A DNA stretch of 64,000 nt, taken from the NCBI RefSeq assembly GCF_047496725.1, contig NC_132984.1, positions 4,165,001-4,229,000 on the forward strand. Direction: 5' to 3'. The position numbers were made by a program, and so were the translations under genes. Source of the DNA: Anoplolepis gracilipes. Taxonomy: Eukaryota; Arthropoda; Insecta; Hymenoptera; Formicidae. Positions 50,101 to 62,103 of this stretch are shown here, piece after piece. A model generated the notes under the pieces. That model had not been told where the DNA came from. It saw only the letters and a program-made list of their open reading frames with translations, and ran no database searches. The first letter of the stretch is position 1. Each line of letters begins with the position of its first letter.

Positions 50101-53100
50101 ATACTCGCCAAGGGTGTTTCTGCCCTTGCTGACATCGGCTTGATGTTCGCCGTGGGCGGTTCCGTAGTTGCACTTACTCCACTTATTCCAGACAGCTGTC
50201 TCTGCAATTGAGCAACTCTCTGCACGAGCGCCTCTTTCTCCGCTTGCACTTCCAACTTTTCATGCTCCAATCTGGAGATGCGGCCCTCCATTTGCGATTT
50301 TAATGCCACCAATCGCGTATCATGCTCCGTGTCGGAATGATCCCCTTGAACTCCTGCGCTGCCTCCTCCAGCTTCTATTCTAGATCTTAAGTCTAGTAAT
50401 TCCTTTTCGCAAATCTTCTTCGACTCAGTAAGCTGCATAATTTTCGTTCTAGCTCCTTTAAGAACTTGCTTCGCTCTCTCTTCCTTTTCCACACTATTGC
50501 GATTCATAGCTTCAATCTCCTTTCTCAGATTTTCGGTCTCGCTTTGAGCTGTTGTCATTTGACGAGTTAATTCATCTACCTTCGTTACGAGTTCGGCGTT
50601 TGCCTGACGTAACTCCTGACGACCCTCTTCTCTTAGTTGATCTTCGCGATCTTGCACAGTCGTACCGGAAGTATCTTCATTTCTAGTTTCCTCATTACGA
50701 TTCTTTTCTTCCTCCACGGTTCTTGCGAGCTCTTCGAACTGCGTTTTGTATTTTTTAGCTATTTTACGAATTTGAATTTCTTTATTCCTGATGTCGTTAA
50801 GAACTGCTTCCTTGTCGCCTAATTCTTTTCTGAGGAAAGCCAAGTCTTTTGTCTTCGAAGAAGAGTCGGCTAGTGCCTCGTTGAGGTCTTGACCCAGTTT
50901 GCGGGACTCTTCCGATACTCGTGCCATTTGTTCCTCTTGCGTTTGTATCTGTCTCTGTAATTCCGTCATTTGTTCTTCGAGTTTTACTTTCTCCGTTTTT
51001 ATTTGATTAAATTCTTCATTTCTCTTTGCATGAATCTCTCTTTCTGACGTTAGCAGCTTACTCAGATTCTCCCTTTCAGTCTGAAGCCGCCGCCAATCTT
51101 CAGGACTGGCCTTATTCGCTTTCTCTAATAACGTGTTTGCTCTTTGCCTCCATCTAGTCACCTCGCCCTTCAAGCTATTGTTCTCTTCCATCAGAGCTTC
51201 AGTTTTGGCTGTCAAGTTTCTGGATTTATCTCGAAGAGGCACTACTTCTTCCGATAGAGCATTCACTTTGGCTGAAAGTTCGTTAACTTTTGCACTTAAA
51301 TGATCTCTTTCTTCTCTGAGAATTCTATTAGAATCTGTAATGGCATTCAACGTTTCCACCTTGCGCAGCAATTCTGCGTGCTTAGATGTAGTCATCACAT
51401 CAATTTCGGATTTCTCTCGTTCAGAATTTAGCAACATCTCGGTTTCTTTCAATCGTTTCTCCGCTATCTCGGACTGTGATTTTAATCTGAGATTTTCCGC
51501 CCTAAGAACATCGGATTTGGCTAAAGCCAGGTCTTTCTCCCTTCTTAAATACTTCATAACCCTTAACAACTGTTCAACTGACTTGGAATCTTCCTCTAAA
51601 GAACTGAAACTTTTATTCAGACTTTCGAAGCTAGTATCGGGGCTATCTCTTCCACTTATCTTGGTCTGCTGACTCTGGATAATGGCGACTCGGTCACCCA
51701 ATTCCTGAATTTGATTATGCAGAAGCGCGTTTTGCGCATCTAGATCTACAATCCTCTTTTGTGTTTCCTCGACCTCATTTACGAGCTTCTGCTCTCTTGC
51801 TTTGGAAGCTAATTTCTCAACTTCCAAAGCTTCCACCGCTGCATTTCGTTCTTGAGTTAATATACTAAGTTTCTGTTGAACTTGCTGAGCTTCCTCTTTA
51901 AACTTGGCCAAAATCTAAAAAAAAAAAAATTATTATGAGTTGTGTAAATCATTCATAAAGTTGTATAAATCAATGTATTTTTTTTTATTGACTACTAGAC
52001 TTACTTGCAAATCGGACGAATGCTGCATCATCTCTCTAGCGTATTTGTCTTCTGCTTCTTTAAGTGTAAAAGAGATAGATTTCTGATCGTTCTTCAACAA
52101 CTCTAGTTCACCTTTCAACTCATCTAACTCTTCGAGTTTTCTCTCGGCCTCGGCCAATCTATCTCTCAATTCTGAATCGGTTTCTTGTCTGCCATTCGAT
52201 ACTTTCGCCAATTCATCATTCAGTTCCTTTACTCTCTTCTGCAATGAAATAATTTCCACACGCGATTCTTTTAAGGCGTTCTCCAATTCCTCTTTATACT
52301 TGTTATACTCGGCTGTCAATTCTCTCAACTGCGTTTCAGCGCTCTCGGCTATGTCACAGTATTGTTGATTCTGCTGTCTGGCTGCTTTCAGTTGTTCGGA
52401 AAGTGATCTTATTTCAGTCTGATTGGTGCCTAGTTGCATTTCCAGTTCCTTAACTCTTTTTACAAGACTTTCATCTCCTGTCAAGGGTTTAGCGATAGAA
52501 TGGGCAGCCGCCTGCCTCAATTTGTTGCTTAGTTCATCAATCTTTTGACTGCTTTGAGCCTCAGCCTCTCTCGCTTCATTCAGTTCAGCTTTGAATCTTT
52601 CATTTAATTCGCGTTCTTCTTTTAATCTCTCCTGCACAGTCGCCAGTTGTCTCTCCAAATGGCCTGAAAGCTCTCTAAAGCGATCCTGCTCCTCCTGAAG
52701 ACGACGTCGAAGAGCAGCGCATTCTCTGTTGGCATCGTCAAATCTCTGTTCGGCTCTGAGGTGTCCTTCAGCCTGTACTCGCTCCAGACTGGCCTTGATA
52801 GATTCCATGTCTGCTCTGAGCAAAACTTGCGTCTGTCTTTCTCTTTGATAGACTTCTCGTTCCTTTAGAAGACGTCCTTCAGAGTCTTTCAAGAGTTGGC
52901 GTTCCTGACGAAGGTTCTCCAGTTGAACTTCAGATCGGGCTAAGCGAGTCTGCGCACCAAGCGTTTCGTCTTTTAGCATCATAATACTTTGCTCGTGTTT
53001 ACCGATGGTAACGTTGTAATTGTTGCATTTCTCTTCGAGAGCCTTGATTTGAGACTTGTAAGAAGCAACATTGCCCTGCAACAATGTAAACCTCTCGTTC

Positions 53101-56100
53101 GCCGAGTCTAATTGTGCCCTCAATCTACAACACCTCGCTGAATTTGCCTCTGCTTCTTTCCTAAGTCTTTCCACTTCCTCGCTCAACATCTTTTCATGCG
53201 CAGTCCGTTCTTTTCGATATATCTCGTATTCATCTGAAATGTGTTTAAACTTATCCTCAGCTTCTTTCAATTTCCTGGACCATTCCTCCTTTTCTTCATT
53301 ATCTTTCGTCGTCTTCGGTTCTTCCGATTTATGCTCTTCGACATCTTTCTCTGCTTCCTTTTTCTCAGAGTTTTTCAATATCTGTTGATACATGATCTTG
53401 TATGTATCCCTCTGCTTCAAGAGACCATCCACCATCTTTGACTGCCTCTCCTGTGCAGCCTGCATGTCTGCCAGCTGTTCCATATAACGATCTAGCTTCT
53501 CCTTCATCTCGCCTGAATTTATCTGGTCAGTAGCTCGTTCAATCTCTTCTTGTCTGGATGACAATGCACGAACAACTGCTAAAAGTTTCTGATTATTTTC
53601 TTGCAATTCCTCAATATCTTTGAAAGTCACTAATTTCTTGCTGATAATCTGTGATGACAAGATGTCATCTGTATCCATGGAAGAAGACAAGTCTCTACTT
53701 TCTACGCGAGTATCGGTGCGACTTTCTTGGACCTCTTTGAGAAGATAACATACCTACAGGAATGCAAATTATATAAACATGTAATGGATCAATTAAATTT
53801 ATAATTCTTGAAATCCGCCTATTTAATAATAAATATAAAAAAATATAAAATCATATAACTCACTTGTCTTGCCAGATCAGCAAGTTCGGTTTTCAATTTC
53901 TGATTTTCTGTAGTGTGATGTTTGGCAAGACGGTTAGCTTCATCAGAACTTTCCTGAAGACGTTGATTCTCTGCAAGGAGTTCGTCCAGTCTAGAAGTTA
54001 GTATTTCCACATTTGACATGGCTGTTTCATAATCTTGACGCTGTTGCTGCAATAATGGTGCTTTCTGTTCTAATTCTTGAAGGATTAGATCCATTTGTGC
54101 TTTCAATCGTTCATTTTCTTCTCGTTCCAAGGTCAACTCATTGGTGGCTTCAACTAACTGAGTGTAAATCTGTGTGAGACTTAGACCTTTTCGTAGCACT
54201 CGACTTGTTATTGCTGCTGTAGGTGCTAATTGTTCTACGGCTTGGTCTAATTTCTCTGTAAAATCAATAAAGTTCATATAAATATTATTATACATATATA
54301 ATAATAAGATAGTAATAAGATAAATATCTAACTTTAAAATATAAGATGTATAACAGAAAGTGTATCCGATAAAAATAAACTAATAGTCAATATTGATACT
54401 TGACAAATGGGAAGAATTGCAACTGACCCTGTTGGATATTCTTTAGCAGTTCGTTAGCGTGTTCCAGCTCCTTTGTCAGATTCTGAATACTCTGTTCTTT
54501 ATCATCCATATCTTGCTTATGCTGGAGCATTAATTGGTTGTACTTTGTTTCCAGGGTTCCATACTCCTCTGCGGTGCTATCCACAAGTTTTTGTAGCTCG
54601 CTCGCCGCATTGGAGATTTCTTCAGCCTTGGCATTGGCATCATCCTTCATAGATTCATATAAACTGGCTAAATTTCTCTGTGCATTAATTTCTTTCTGGT
54701 AAGAATCATTTATGGCGATTTCGTGGGCACGCTGTTGTTCCAATTTTTGAGCTAGTTCATCACATTGCTTTTGAAGAGAAGAAACTGATTCTCGCAATTG
54801 AGAATTAGTTTCATTAGCTATTCGTAGTTCTTCTTCACACTGAGACAATTTAGTATCAATTAAAAGCGCTCTGCTAGAAGCTTCGGATCTTGCTGTTTGC
54901 AATTCAGAAGTTCTTTTAGCCAGTTCTTCTTCGAGATTTGATACTTGTTGAGAAAGAATCACTCGTTCTTGCTCTAATCGTTTCTCTCTGTATGCATATA
55001 GTAAATCAAATTAATAATTATATGTTACTGAATTTTTACAAATATATAAAAGATATTTTCTTTTAACTAACTTACTTGAAGTCTAAAGTCATTTCTCGAC
55101 TACGAATTTCTTCTGTCTCAGCCAGCGTTTGACACTTGGCTGCAATAGCAGTTTGAAGCTGAGAGCTTAAAGAAGACAATTCAATACGCATCCTTTCAAT
55201 CTCGGTATCCCGCCTCTCAACTTGCAGTTGTAACGCATTTGTCTCATCGGTAACTGCATCTCTCTGCCTCCGTAGTTCGCTACTTTCCTTCTCCAATCTG
55301 TAATTCACATTAAATAAAAAATATTACATAAGATTGTTAAATATTAATAAAATTATATTAAGAACAAATGCAAAGTCTTCTTATATATTTATATAAATAT
55401 TTATATTATATAAATATTTATATTAATTTAGTAATAATATTATTTTTTACTTTCTAATATATTTATTAATATATATTATTACCGTTTAATAGACTCTTGT
55501 AATTTATGTACTTCATTCTTTACTTCTCCCAGATTGTTAGATATCTCTGTATTATTTTGTTCAGATAATCCCAATTTTCCTTTACATTCGTCGAGATCCA
55601 ATTTGTGCTCTGCGAGTTCCTTCTGTGCCTTCTCTAAATTTTGCTCTGTATGCCAACATATATAATTAAAGCTTTCTACAGTGTTTAGTCACAAGAGAAT
55701 TTTTCAATTTTATTTGGTCATATTTTATTTATACTTTCTACATTAAACAAGATTAAAGTCCATATTTAAATTTTGAGTAAGAAAATAGAGATGTGTAAAT
55801 TAAAAGAGATTTAAATGTAACAAATGACGAAAAGCGCAAGATTCTTGAAAATAAATACTTGTAAATACAACAAGTGTCATGAATAATTTATATATATATA
55901 TATATATAATATATAAATTCCATAACCGGCGTCCAGAGCTTACCTAACGTCTTCCGGTTGGTCTCGAAAACAGCCTTGGCGGTGATAAATTCATCAAACT
56001 TGCTGTTAAAATGCGCATGAATCTTCCTCGCGAGCTCCTTCGGGATCTGCTCCAGCTCCTCATCGTTCGCTATCTCCCGTAAAACGTTCGGCTGCTCGCC

Positions 56101-56118
56101 GTCCTCTAAAGTTTCCAT
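47197..56118 (-). CDS. Tpr: Nucleoprotein TPR / Megator, nuclear pore basket coiled-coil protein
   Basis: Twelve exons in transcription order: 56118-55944, 55645-55483, 55297-55076, 54987-54428, 54255-53864, 53753-52005, 51914-49464, 49369-48968, 48855-48493, 48397-48220, 48055-47735, 47312-47197. All join in phase to 2,363 residues, essentially the vertebrate TPR length. The first 1,600 or so residues are almost continuous heptad coiled coil. TPR-like blocks include VCYLLKEVQESR then SSQIISKKLVTFKDIEELQ, corresponding to the human segment after the first coiled coils. The C-terminal part is disordered: polyglutamine tracts, Ser/Thr-rich, then strongly acidic, ending in a basic RGG-like tail (NEGGRGRGTRGRRMRAKYPY). 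Family role: it forms the filaments of the nuclear basket, anchors spindle-checkpoint proteins and takes part in mRNA export and chromatin contacts; fly Megator also forms a spindle matrix. The promoter faces a coiled-coil gene head-to-head. Confidence 0.94.
49692..50016 (-). repeat. Polyglutamine-coding CAG/CAA tracts in TPR
   Basis: Three glutamine-coding repeats read as CTG/TTG runs on the + strand: around 49697-49725, 49746-49793 and 49979-50015. They mix CAA and CAG codons. They fall in the disordered tail after the coiled coil and may vary in length between alleles. Confidence 0.8.
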
Positions 56119-56440
56119 GTCGTTCGAGGGGTGTCAATTGTTATTCTTACCGTGATTGTATCAGCGTCGTCGAATTAAAACAACGTTCTCAGATTCCGGG
56201 AGTTAAATCGTCCACGTTTTTTCTCGATGAAAAAATCATTTGCGCCTCCGTGGTCAACTTGCCGCGTTTTTTTCCTGAATGCGAACAATTTGCCGCCTTG
56301 TTATCACGAAGCGCAAACCAACATGAACTGAACCAGCATAAGCAAGAATTGAGGATCATCAGAATAGCCAATCACATGTGATGCCGTCACAGACTTAAGG
56401 CTGACATTACATATGTCGTACGAGAAATTTTTCAAGCGTG

Positions 56441-56515
56441 TTAATTGGCTGCGGTATAGAGAAGTTCTCGAGTCCCTAGAAATTTTCTATCCTGCAGCCA
56501 ATCAACTCGATATTC
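56441..56515. mobile_element. CCAAT-bearing imperfect palindrome 1
   Basis: TTAATTGGCTGCGGTATAGA on the left pairs imperfectly with TCTATCCTGCAGCCAATCAA on the right, around a CTCGAG centre at about 56467-56472. A miniature element or a regulatory palindrome; noncoding. Confidence 0.5.
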
Positions 56516-56851
56516 CATAATAGAACTTGTTTTCTAGGAATTCTAGCTAAAAATATTTTAGATAACTCTGTATTGGACACAGAAAATTTACTGTGTTACA
56601 AAAAATGCATTGCTTTTTTTAAATAATAATATTTAATAATTATTGTTAATTCTAGATTAATATATATATAAAAATAATAACTTTCACTAATTTATGAAAT
56701 ATTATTTATATTATTTATTATGTTAATATATTTATAATTTATCATAATATTGATTTTTTTTTCTTTATCGTGCAATTATCTATTTTATAAAATCAATTTC
56801 AAATAACTAATGAAAGAATCAACGATAAAAGTCTTTGATTATCTCTACGTT

Positions 56852-56940
56852 CGAATTTCACTGTCAGTACTAAAAATCTATAGTTTATGTTACATACACT
56901 ATACATTTCTTAGTACTGGCAGTTACTGGCAGTGAAATTC
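56852..56940. mobile_element. Imperfect palindrome 2
   Basis: GAATTTCACTGTCAGTACTAA on the left is mirrored on the right by TTAGTACTGGCAG ... GGCAGTGAAATTC; the right arm carries a small internal duplication of the ACTGGCAGT block. Noncoding. Confidence 0.5.
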
Positions 56941-56977
56941 AAATGCAGAAAATGTAGTATATATGATAGAAGTTCAA

Positions 56978-57070
56978 AATAGAGAGTGCCTCATAGAAAC
57001 AGCCAATCAGAGCTTAAGTAGATATTGCGGCAAAGTTCTGATTGGCTATTTCTATGACGCGCTCTCTATT
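56978..57070. mobile_element. CCAAT-bearing palindrome 3 (93-base hairpin element)
   Basis: The left arm (56978-57015, starting AATAGAGAGTGCCTCATAGA) and the reverse complement of the right arm (57033-57070) agree at about 34 of 38 positions, with an AGCCAATCAG/CTGATTGGCT pair inside. The loop is only 17 bases. It looks like a MITE or a recent hairpin insertion near the transcription start of the + strand gene. Confidence 0.6.
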
Positions 57071-57252
57071 CCGTACCAGGGTCGTCAAACTCCTTTGTTC
57101 TTTTTGGACCAGCGTTTTAACGCCATCTAGAGTGCCCCCAGAAAATCGGAACTACTTAGCGAAAAATCCAATATGGCGGAATATTTTTGTTTACGAGAAA
57201 CCACAGCGAGAAACATTTGCGTGAAAGAATTACAATCAAAATAATTATAATT

Positions 57253-57345
57253 ATGATGGAAGTCAGAATTGAAGCCTTTCTGAATTTTATCAGTAATGTA
57301 TTCAAGTTATTTACAATTTTACAACGAGACATGCCGAAAGGATAA
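57253..57345 (+). CDS. Short upstream ORF overlapping the coiled-coil ORF (TAATG)
   Basis: A 30-residue frame (starting MMEVRIEAFLNFISNVFKLF and ending MPKG) whose stop TAA (57343-57345) shares its last base with the ATG of the next ORF (57345-57347). The sequence is amphipathic and looks like protein. It may be an upstream ORF allowing re-initiation, or the true N-terminus of the downstream protein put out of frame by an indel. No homology is recognised. Confidence 0.35.
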   Translation: MMEVRIEAFLNFISNVFKLFTILQRDMPKG

Positions 57346-57905
57346 TGCAATCAAGTTTAGAAGCAAATAATCATGATATTAGTTTTGAACATAGATTAGC
57401 GCAAATGATAATTGAATTTAAATTACAACAATATGATCAAATTACCCAATTCTTGGAAGAAGTAAACAAAGCTGAAAAATATGTATTAGAAAAGCTTGAC
57501 AAGATGAAAGATCGATCTGAGAAAACAATTCTTAATGAAAATCAAGTTAGTACTTGCTACAATCATGTTAAATGTGTGTGCAGATATGACAAATGTTTTT
57601 CTTTATAATATCTTAGCCGTTGTACTTTTTTGTCACACTTCTAAAAGATGGAATCACTGAAAGAAAATGTGACAGAAAAATCGACAACGTTTGATACATT
57701 AAATATAAAAATCCAGGAATTAGATAATGAACGTGTAACTGCAGAATATGAATATTTACAAAAGATGGGAAATAGCTTTAGTGAAAAAACACTGGTATAA
57801 TTAACTTTTCTTTTACATTGAATTAATAGTGTTTTGTGTTAATTAATTATACTTTTTATGTTGCTTTTTTATGTTTTGTAGATTTTAGAGAAAATAGATG
57901 CGTAA
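57345..57905 (+). CDS. Small coiled-coil protein, unrecognised, possibly truncated
   Basis: Exons 57345-57545, 57648-57794 and 57882-57905 join in phase to 123 residues. The product is nearly all helix and coiled coil (FEHRLAQMIIEFKLQQYDQI, KAEKYVLEKLDKMKDRSEKT, then IQELDNERVTAEYEYLQKMG). It stops seven residues into the third exon (ILEKIDA then TAA). Past this stop, 57949-58089 holds another open stretch with the same helical character (IEKILQTCNIILEKERTIQEIN through YVSYKKTKII) in a different frame. Together with the out-of-frame peptide before the ATG this suggests either a gene that has collected frameshifts or sequence errors. I do not recognise the family; a small kinetochore or centrosome coiled-coil subunit would fit its look, but that is speculation. 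It is transcribed away from TPR. Confidence 0.5.
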
Positions 57906-58092
57906 ATAAAAGCAAAAGAACATATTTGACAATGAGCCTAAGTAAAAAATTGAGAAAATACTACAGACATGTAACATTATATTGGAAAAAGAAAGGACTA
58001 TTCAAGAAATAAATGTGGAATTAGCAGAAATCTGCAAGCAAGATAATTTATTAAATTTATATGTTTCCTACAAAAAAACAAAGATAATTTAA
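57906..58092 (+). pseudogene. Out-of-frame C-terminal remnant of the coiled-coil gene
   Basis: Between 57903 and 57953 the expected frame has several stops (TAA, TGA, TGA, TAA, TGA). From 57949 a neighbouring frame opens for 47 codons to a TAA at 58090-58092, with a protein-like composition (LEKERTIQEINVELAEICKQ). Either an unrecognised splice site joins it to the upstream exons or it is a decayed end. Confidence 0.35.
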
Positions 58093-58565
58093 ATTCAAGG
58101 TAGCATTTCTTTCGCTTTAAAAAACACATTTGACTTAGTATAATTTTTATATTAATCTTATTTAATATAACAATATATAATAAGAGCCTCTGTTGACTAG
58201 ATTCTCATATAGACATGTCTAATCTATTTGTTCTAATTGTATTTAATTCTTATCAACATATAATAATAAATAAATGTATTTTTATCTTAGAAAATTTATA
58301 GAATGGAATAAAAAATGTATAAAAACCAGACAAAAATTTTTCTTTTAACATCAAAATTAAATTAGAAAATTTTTCTACCTAATTATCAAGGAGAGGAAAT
58401 GATATACAGAAAGAACTTTCTAACAAAAAAAAAAAATGCAGATAAATACAACGTCACAATTTATTATCGAGAATTGTGACATGTTTCTTGTCGAAAAGCT
58501 GCCTATATGTATTACTTTGTTTATTGAAAAATGAAAAAAAAAATATCTCGATTCGGGAGCACGTT

Positions 58566-58601
<36 letters not shown>

Positions 58602-59130
58602 GTCAGTTCCATGACGTAATAATTTTCTCACATCACGGTCCGTTCCACGATGTCCGCAACCGTGTACGAATCTTCACCGGCGGCCATTGATCGCGACGAA
58701 TGCGCGTGCGCGGCAACCGGGCCAATCGCGCGCGGCCTGACTCGCAGGTCGATGCCGCATGTGAAAGCGGAAGCGCGAAGCGCGGTGCTTCAGTCGGCCG
58801 CTTCCGTCCTTTCGGAGCTTGTCAGTCTGTTAGCAGCTCCGTTCGCCGGCTCCTGTGGGTTGAGTCCGTGGATTTGCTGTCGAGTGCTCGTTCGTGACAT
58901 CGCGAGTACTGTTGCTCGCGCGCGACAGCATCCGAGCCAAGTTACCGAGGACTGTTACACGCATTTTTCGCCCCTCGACGTCCACGATTCCGTTGTCGAG
59001 ACACAGGAATAGACGATAGTACACAGCTGACGCGCGCCGTCTCTCTTCGCGATTTCAGGGCCCAGCTTGCGAGAGGATCCACCTCCGTCGATTCAACTGT
59101 CAATAGACTCGAGCCGGATACCGGAAAAAT
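58093..59130 (+). other. Spacer, (CT)n tract and GC-rich leader of the DDX5-type helicase
   Basis: 58093-58560 is AT-rich with nothing coding. A (CT)n microsatellite lies at 58568-58599. From 58620 the DNA is CpG-rich, the probable promoter and 5' leader of the helicase. An open frame of 120 codons (58650-59012, starting MSATVYESSPAA) lies in this leader. It has no recognisable domain and ends 118 bases before the helicase ATG; it could be an upstream ORF or chance in GC-rich DNA. Confidence 0.5.
58568..58599. repeat. (CT)n microsatellite
   Basis: About 16 uninterrupted CT units, immediately upstream of the CpG-rich leader. On the opposite strand this is (GA)n, which in insect promoters can serve as GAGA-factor sites. 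Confidence 0.9.
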
Positions 59131-62103
59131 ATGTACAACGGACACCCGCAAACGCACGGCAGGTAAGTACGTCCTTCGGCAGCTACGAAGGATGGTGAGA
59201 TTTTTTCCTTTTCGCGATGGCTGTCTCGGATTCTTTGGGCCCAGCGGCCGCCATTTCGCGCTGCGAGCTTATAGTTGCTCGCTCCATTTTATATCTATTA
59301 GGCAAAATTAAATCCGACGGATTTCAAACCATTTTTTGTGCCCGGCGGATTTTTTTTATCCAAAAATTTTCATCGCGGTAAATTGGTCGCGGTGAAAAAA
59401 ATGTAGTTACGACGCTTAAAAATATTGTACAGTAAGTGTAATTTATTTATTTATTTTTTTCTTTAAAATTTAAAAAAGGTAAATATATATACAAACACAC
59501 ATTAATTTGACAAAGAGAATTTGAGATTGTATGATGAAAGACAAAGATGTTGTCCTTTATGTTTTTTATTTTCCGGCCGTTTCTTTGTTCAGACACTCAT
59601 AAGTTTTAATTTAGTTATAGGACCAGGGGGAATAATCGAGATCATATTAATCGTACTGGAGGAAGTGGCGGAACTTATTGGAACAGTCAGCAACAGAGCC
59701 AGAAGGAATATGGCACGAAGAAACAGAACAACAGGAAGAATCCAGGAGATTCATTAAAGAAACCTACTTGGGATATGACCAAATTGTCACAAATAGCGAA
59801 GAACTTGTATGTTCCCCATATGAATGTTCTGAACAGAACACCTGAAGAGATCAACATGTATCATGTGGGCAAGGAGATCACTGTCAAAGGCAATAATACC
59901 CCTTCACCGATCCAGAATTTTGACGAGAGCAATTTTCCAGACTACGTAATGGAAGAAATTAAGAAGCAAGGATTTGCAGAACCCACTGCAATTCAAGCTC
60001 AGGGCTGGCCGATTGCTCTTAGTGGACGGGATCTTGTTGGGATTGCGCAGACTGGTTCTGGGAAGACTTTGGCAGTGAGTATTGTGTATTAAATTAAGAT
60101 TTTTTGTTCTTTTATAGTCATATTGAATGAATGTTAAAACCAAATAGTGGTGTATGAAAAAAACTAATTTATTTATCATAAAATGCAAGATAAAAGTTTA
60201 TGCATTTTCTCTTATTTGATGTCATAATTTAAGAGAAGCCATGACAAGAGAATGGAAGCTAAATTAGAGATTCTCAGAATTAATAAAAATATTTGAATAG
60301 CATTATTTAAAAATTGATTGATAAATTCAATACAAAGAAATAAATTTGAATCAGATATAAAATATGTGTGATTTTTAATACAATATATAAAATAAAATAA
60401 AATAAATTTTATACAAAGCATTACTTCTCTATTTGTTTTAGTATATCCTTCCGGCAACGGTGCATATCAATCATCAGCCTCGCCTCAACCGCGGTGATGG
60501 CCCAATTGTTCTGATTCTCGCTCCCACGCGCGAATTGGCCCAACAAATTCAGACAGTAGCACGCGATTTTGGCTCGTCATCGTGCATTCGCAATACCTGC
60601 ATCTTCGGCGGCTCACCAAAGGGGCCTCAAGCTCGTGATCTTGAACGCGGGGTGGAGATTTGCATCGCGACACCCGGCAGATTGATTGATTTCCTCGAAA
60701 AGGGCACCACTAATCTACGTAGGTGCACCTACTTAGTATTGGACGAGGCTGATCGAATGTTGGACATGGGTTTCGAACCGCAGATCCGTAAAATCATCGA
60801 ACAGATTCGGCCTGACCGGCAGGTGCTCATGTGGTCTGCCACTTGGCCGAAAGAAGTACAAGCTCTTGCCGAGGACTTTCTCAACGATTACATCCAGATC
60901 AATATCGGCTCTTTAACTTTGGCAGCCAATCACAATATCCGACAAATTATTGAAATCTGCCAAGAACACGAGAAAGAAATGAAACTGTCGCAGTTGTTGC
61001 GCGAAATTGGAACCGAACGCGGCAGCAAGATGATCATTTTTGTGGAGACGAAAAAGAAGGTGGACGATATCACGAAGACGATCAAACGCGAGGGCTGGTC
61101 AGCTATCTCGATTCACGGCGACAAATCGCAGCCGGAGCGCGATTACGTTTTGTCAGAATTTCGCAATGGGAAGACTATGATTCTTGTCGCGACCGATGTG
61201 GCGGCGCGCGGCTTGGACGTCGAGGATGTTAAATACGTCATCAACTTCGATTATCCTAACAGCTCCGAGGACTACATCCACAGGATCGGCAGAACCGGTC
61301 GCTGCCAGAGCGCCGGCACCGCCTACGCTTATTTCACGCCGAATAATGCGAGACAGGCAAAAGAATTGATCGCAGTGCTGGAAGAAGCCGGTCAAGTTAT
61401 AAATCCGCAACTGGCAGACATTGCAAATTCTATGAGGAACCAATATGGCAAAGGACGACAACGATGGAGCCACGGACGCGGCAATAAAGATAACAATTCT
61501 CACGGAAGTCCTAGGAACAATATCAGTCCGACGATAAATAACTGGCAGAATCAACTTATGATGCCACAGAACCAGCATGGACATAATCAGAATCAGGTGA
61601 CAGCGCAGGAGAAAATGGTGGCGCGTACTCATCAGCGTAACAGCGGTTATCAAACTAATCGTCAAAATAATTATCAACCGCAGCACTCTTATCAACAACA
61701 ACAACAACAACGACAGTCTACTAATGGCTATCAACAGAATAGTTACCAGACGGCTAACAACGCGTGTCAACCGGCACATCAGACCGCCAGCGCACCACCC
61801 AGATACCAAGGTAGAACCGCTGGTGGTTATCAAGGTAATCGTTTCCAAAATCGACAGAACAACGGCTTTAGTGGCGGTCAGAATGGGCCGAATGTATATT
61901 CGATGCCGCCGCCCTTCATGATGCCGTCCGGTGGGCACGCGGACTCCGGGATTCAGAATCTCGTCAACAACAAGTTCTTCCAGACTAATCGACCGCCGCC
62001 CAACGCCGGCGCTTGCGCCTACCAATCGATGGGTCACTACAGCCAGTTTCAAGCGGTGCCGACGTACGGATATCCTTATCCGCCTACACCAGTGCAGCAG
62101 TGA
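59131..62103 (+). CDS. Rm62: p68/DDX5-family DEAD-box RNA helicase
   Basis: Exons 59131-59162, 59621-60074 and 60442-62103 join in phase to 715 residues. The first exon gives only MYNGHPQTHG. All DEAD-box motifs are present: Q motif FAEPTAIQAQGWP, motif I AQTGSGKT (near 155), APTRELA (189-195), ATPGR (238-242), DEAD (263-266), SAT (294-296), IIFVETK, ARGLD (416-420) and HRIGRTGR (442-449). The core resembles human DDX5/DDX17 and fly Rm62 almost residue for residue (ICIATPGRLIDFLE, LMWSATWPKEV). The C-terminal 230 residues are Gln/Asn/Tyr-rich and disordered (YQPQHSYQQQQQQRQ), ending in a Tyr/Pro-rich tail (PTYGYPYPPTPVQQ). Family role: ATP-dependent RNA unwinding in splicing, transcription co-regulation, small-RNA processing and heterochromatin silencing, mainly nuclear. 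The low-complexity tail suggests phase-separating behaviour, by inference only. Confidence 0.96.

Larger units (their letters stand above)
56119..57252. promoter_or_regulatory. Shared promoter region of TPR and the coiled-coil gene
   Basis: Divergent spacer. 56119-56380 is the TPR leader/promoter side. 57090-57200 is the other side and includes GCCATCTAGAGTG and CAATATGGCGGAA, resembling YY1/Pho-type sites. Between them lie three imperfect palindromes with ATTGG/CCAAT cores at 56441-56515, 56852-56940 and 56978-57070 and a stretch of AT-rich sequence. No coding frame is supported. Confidence 0.5.
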
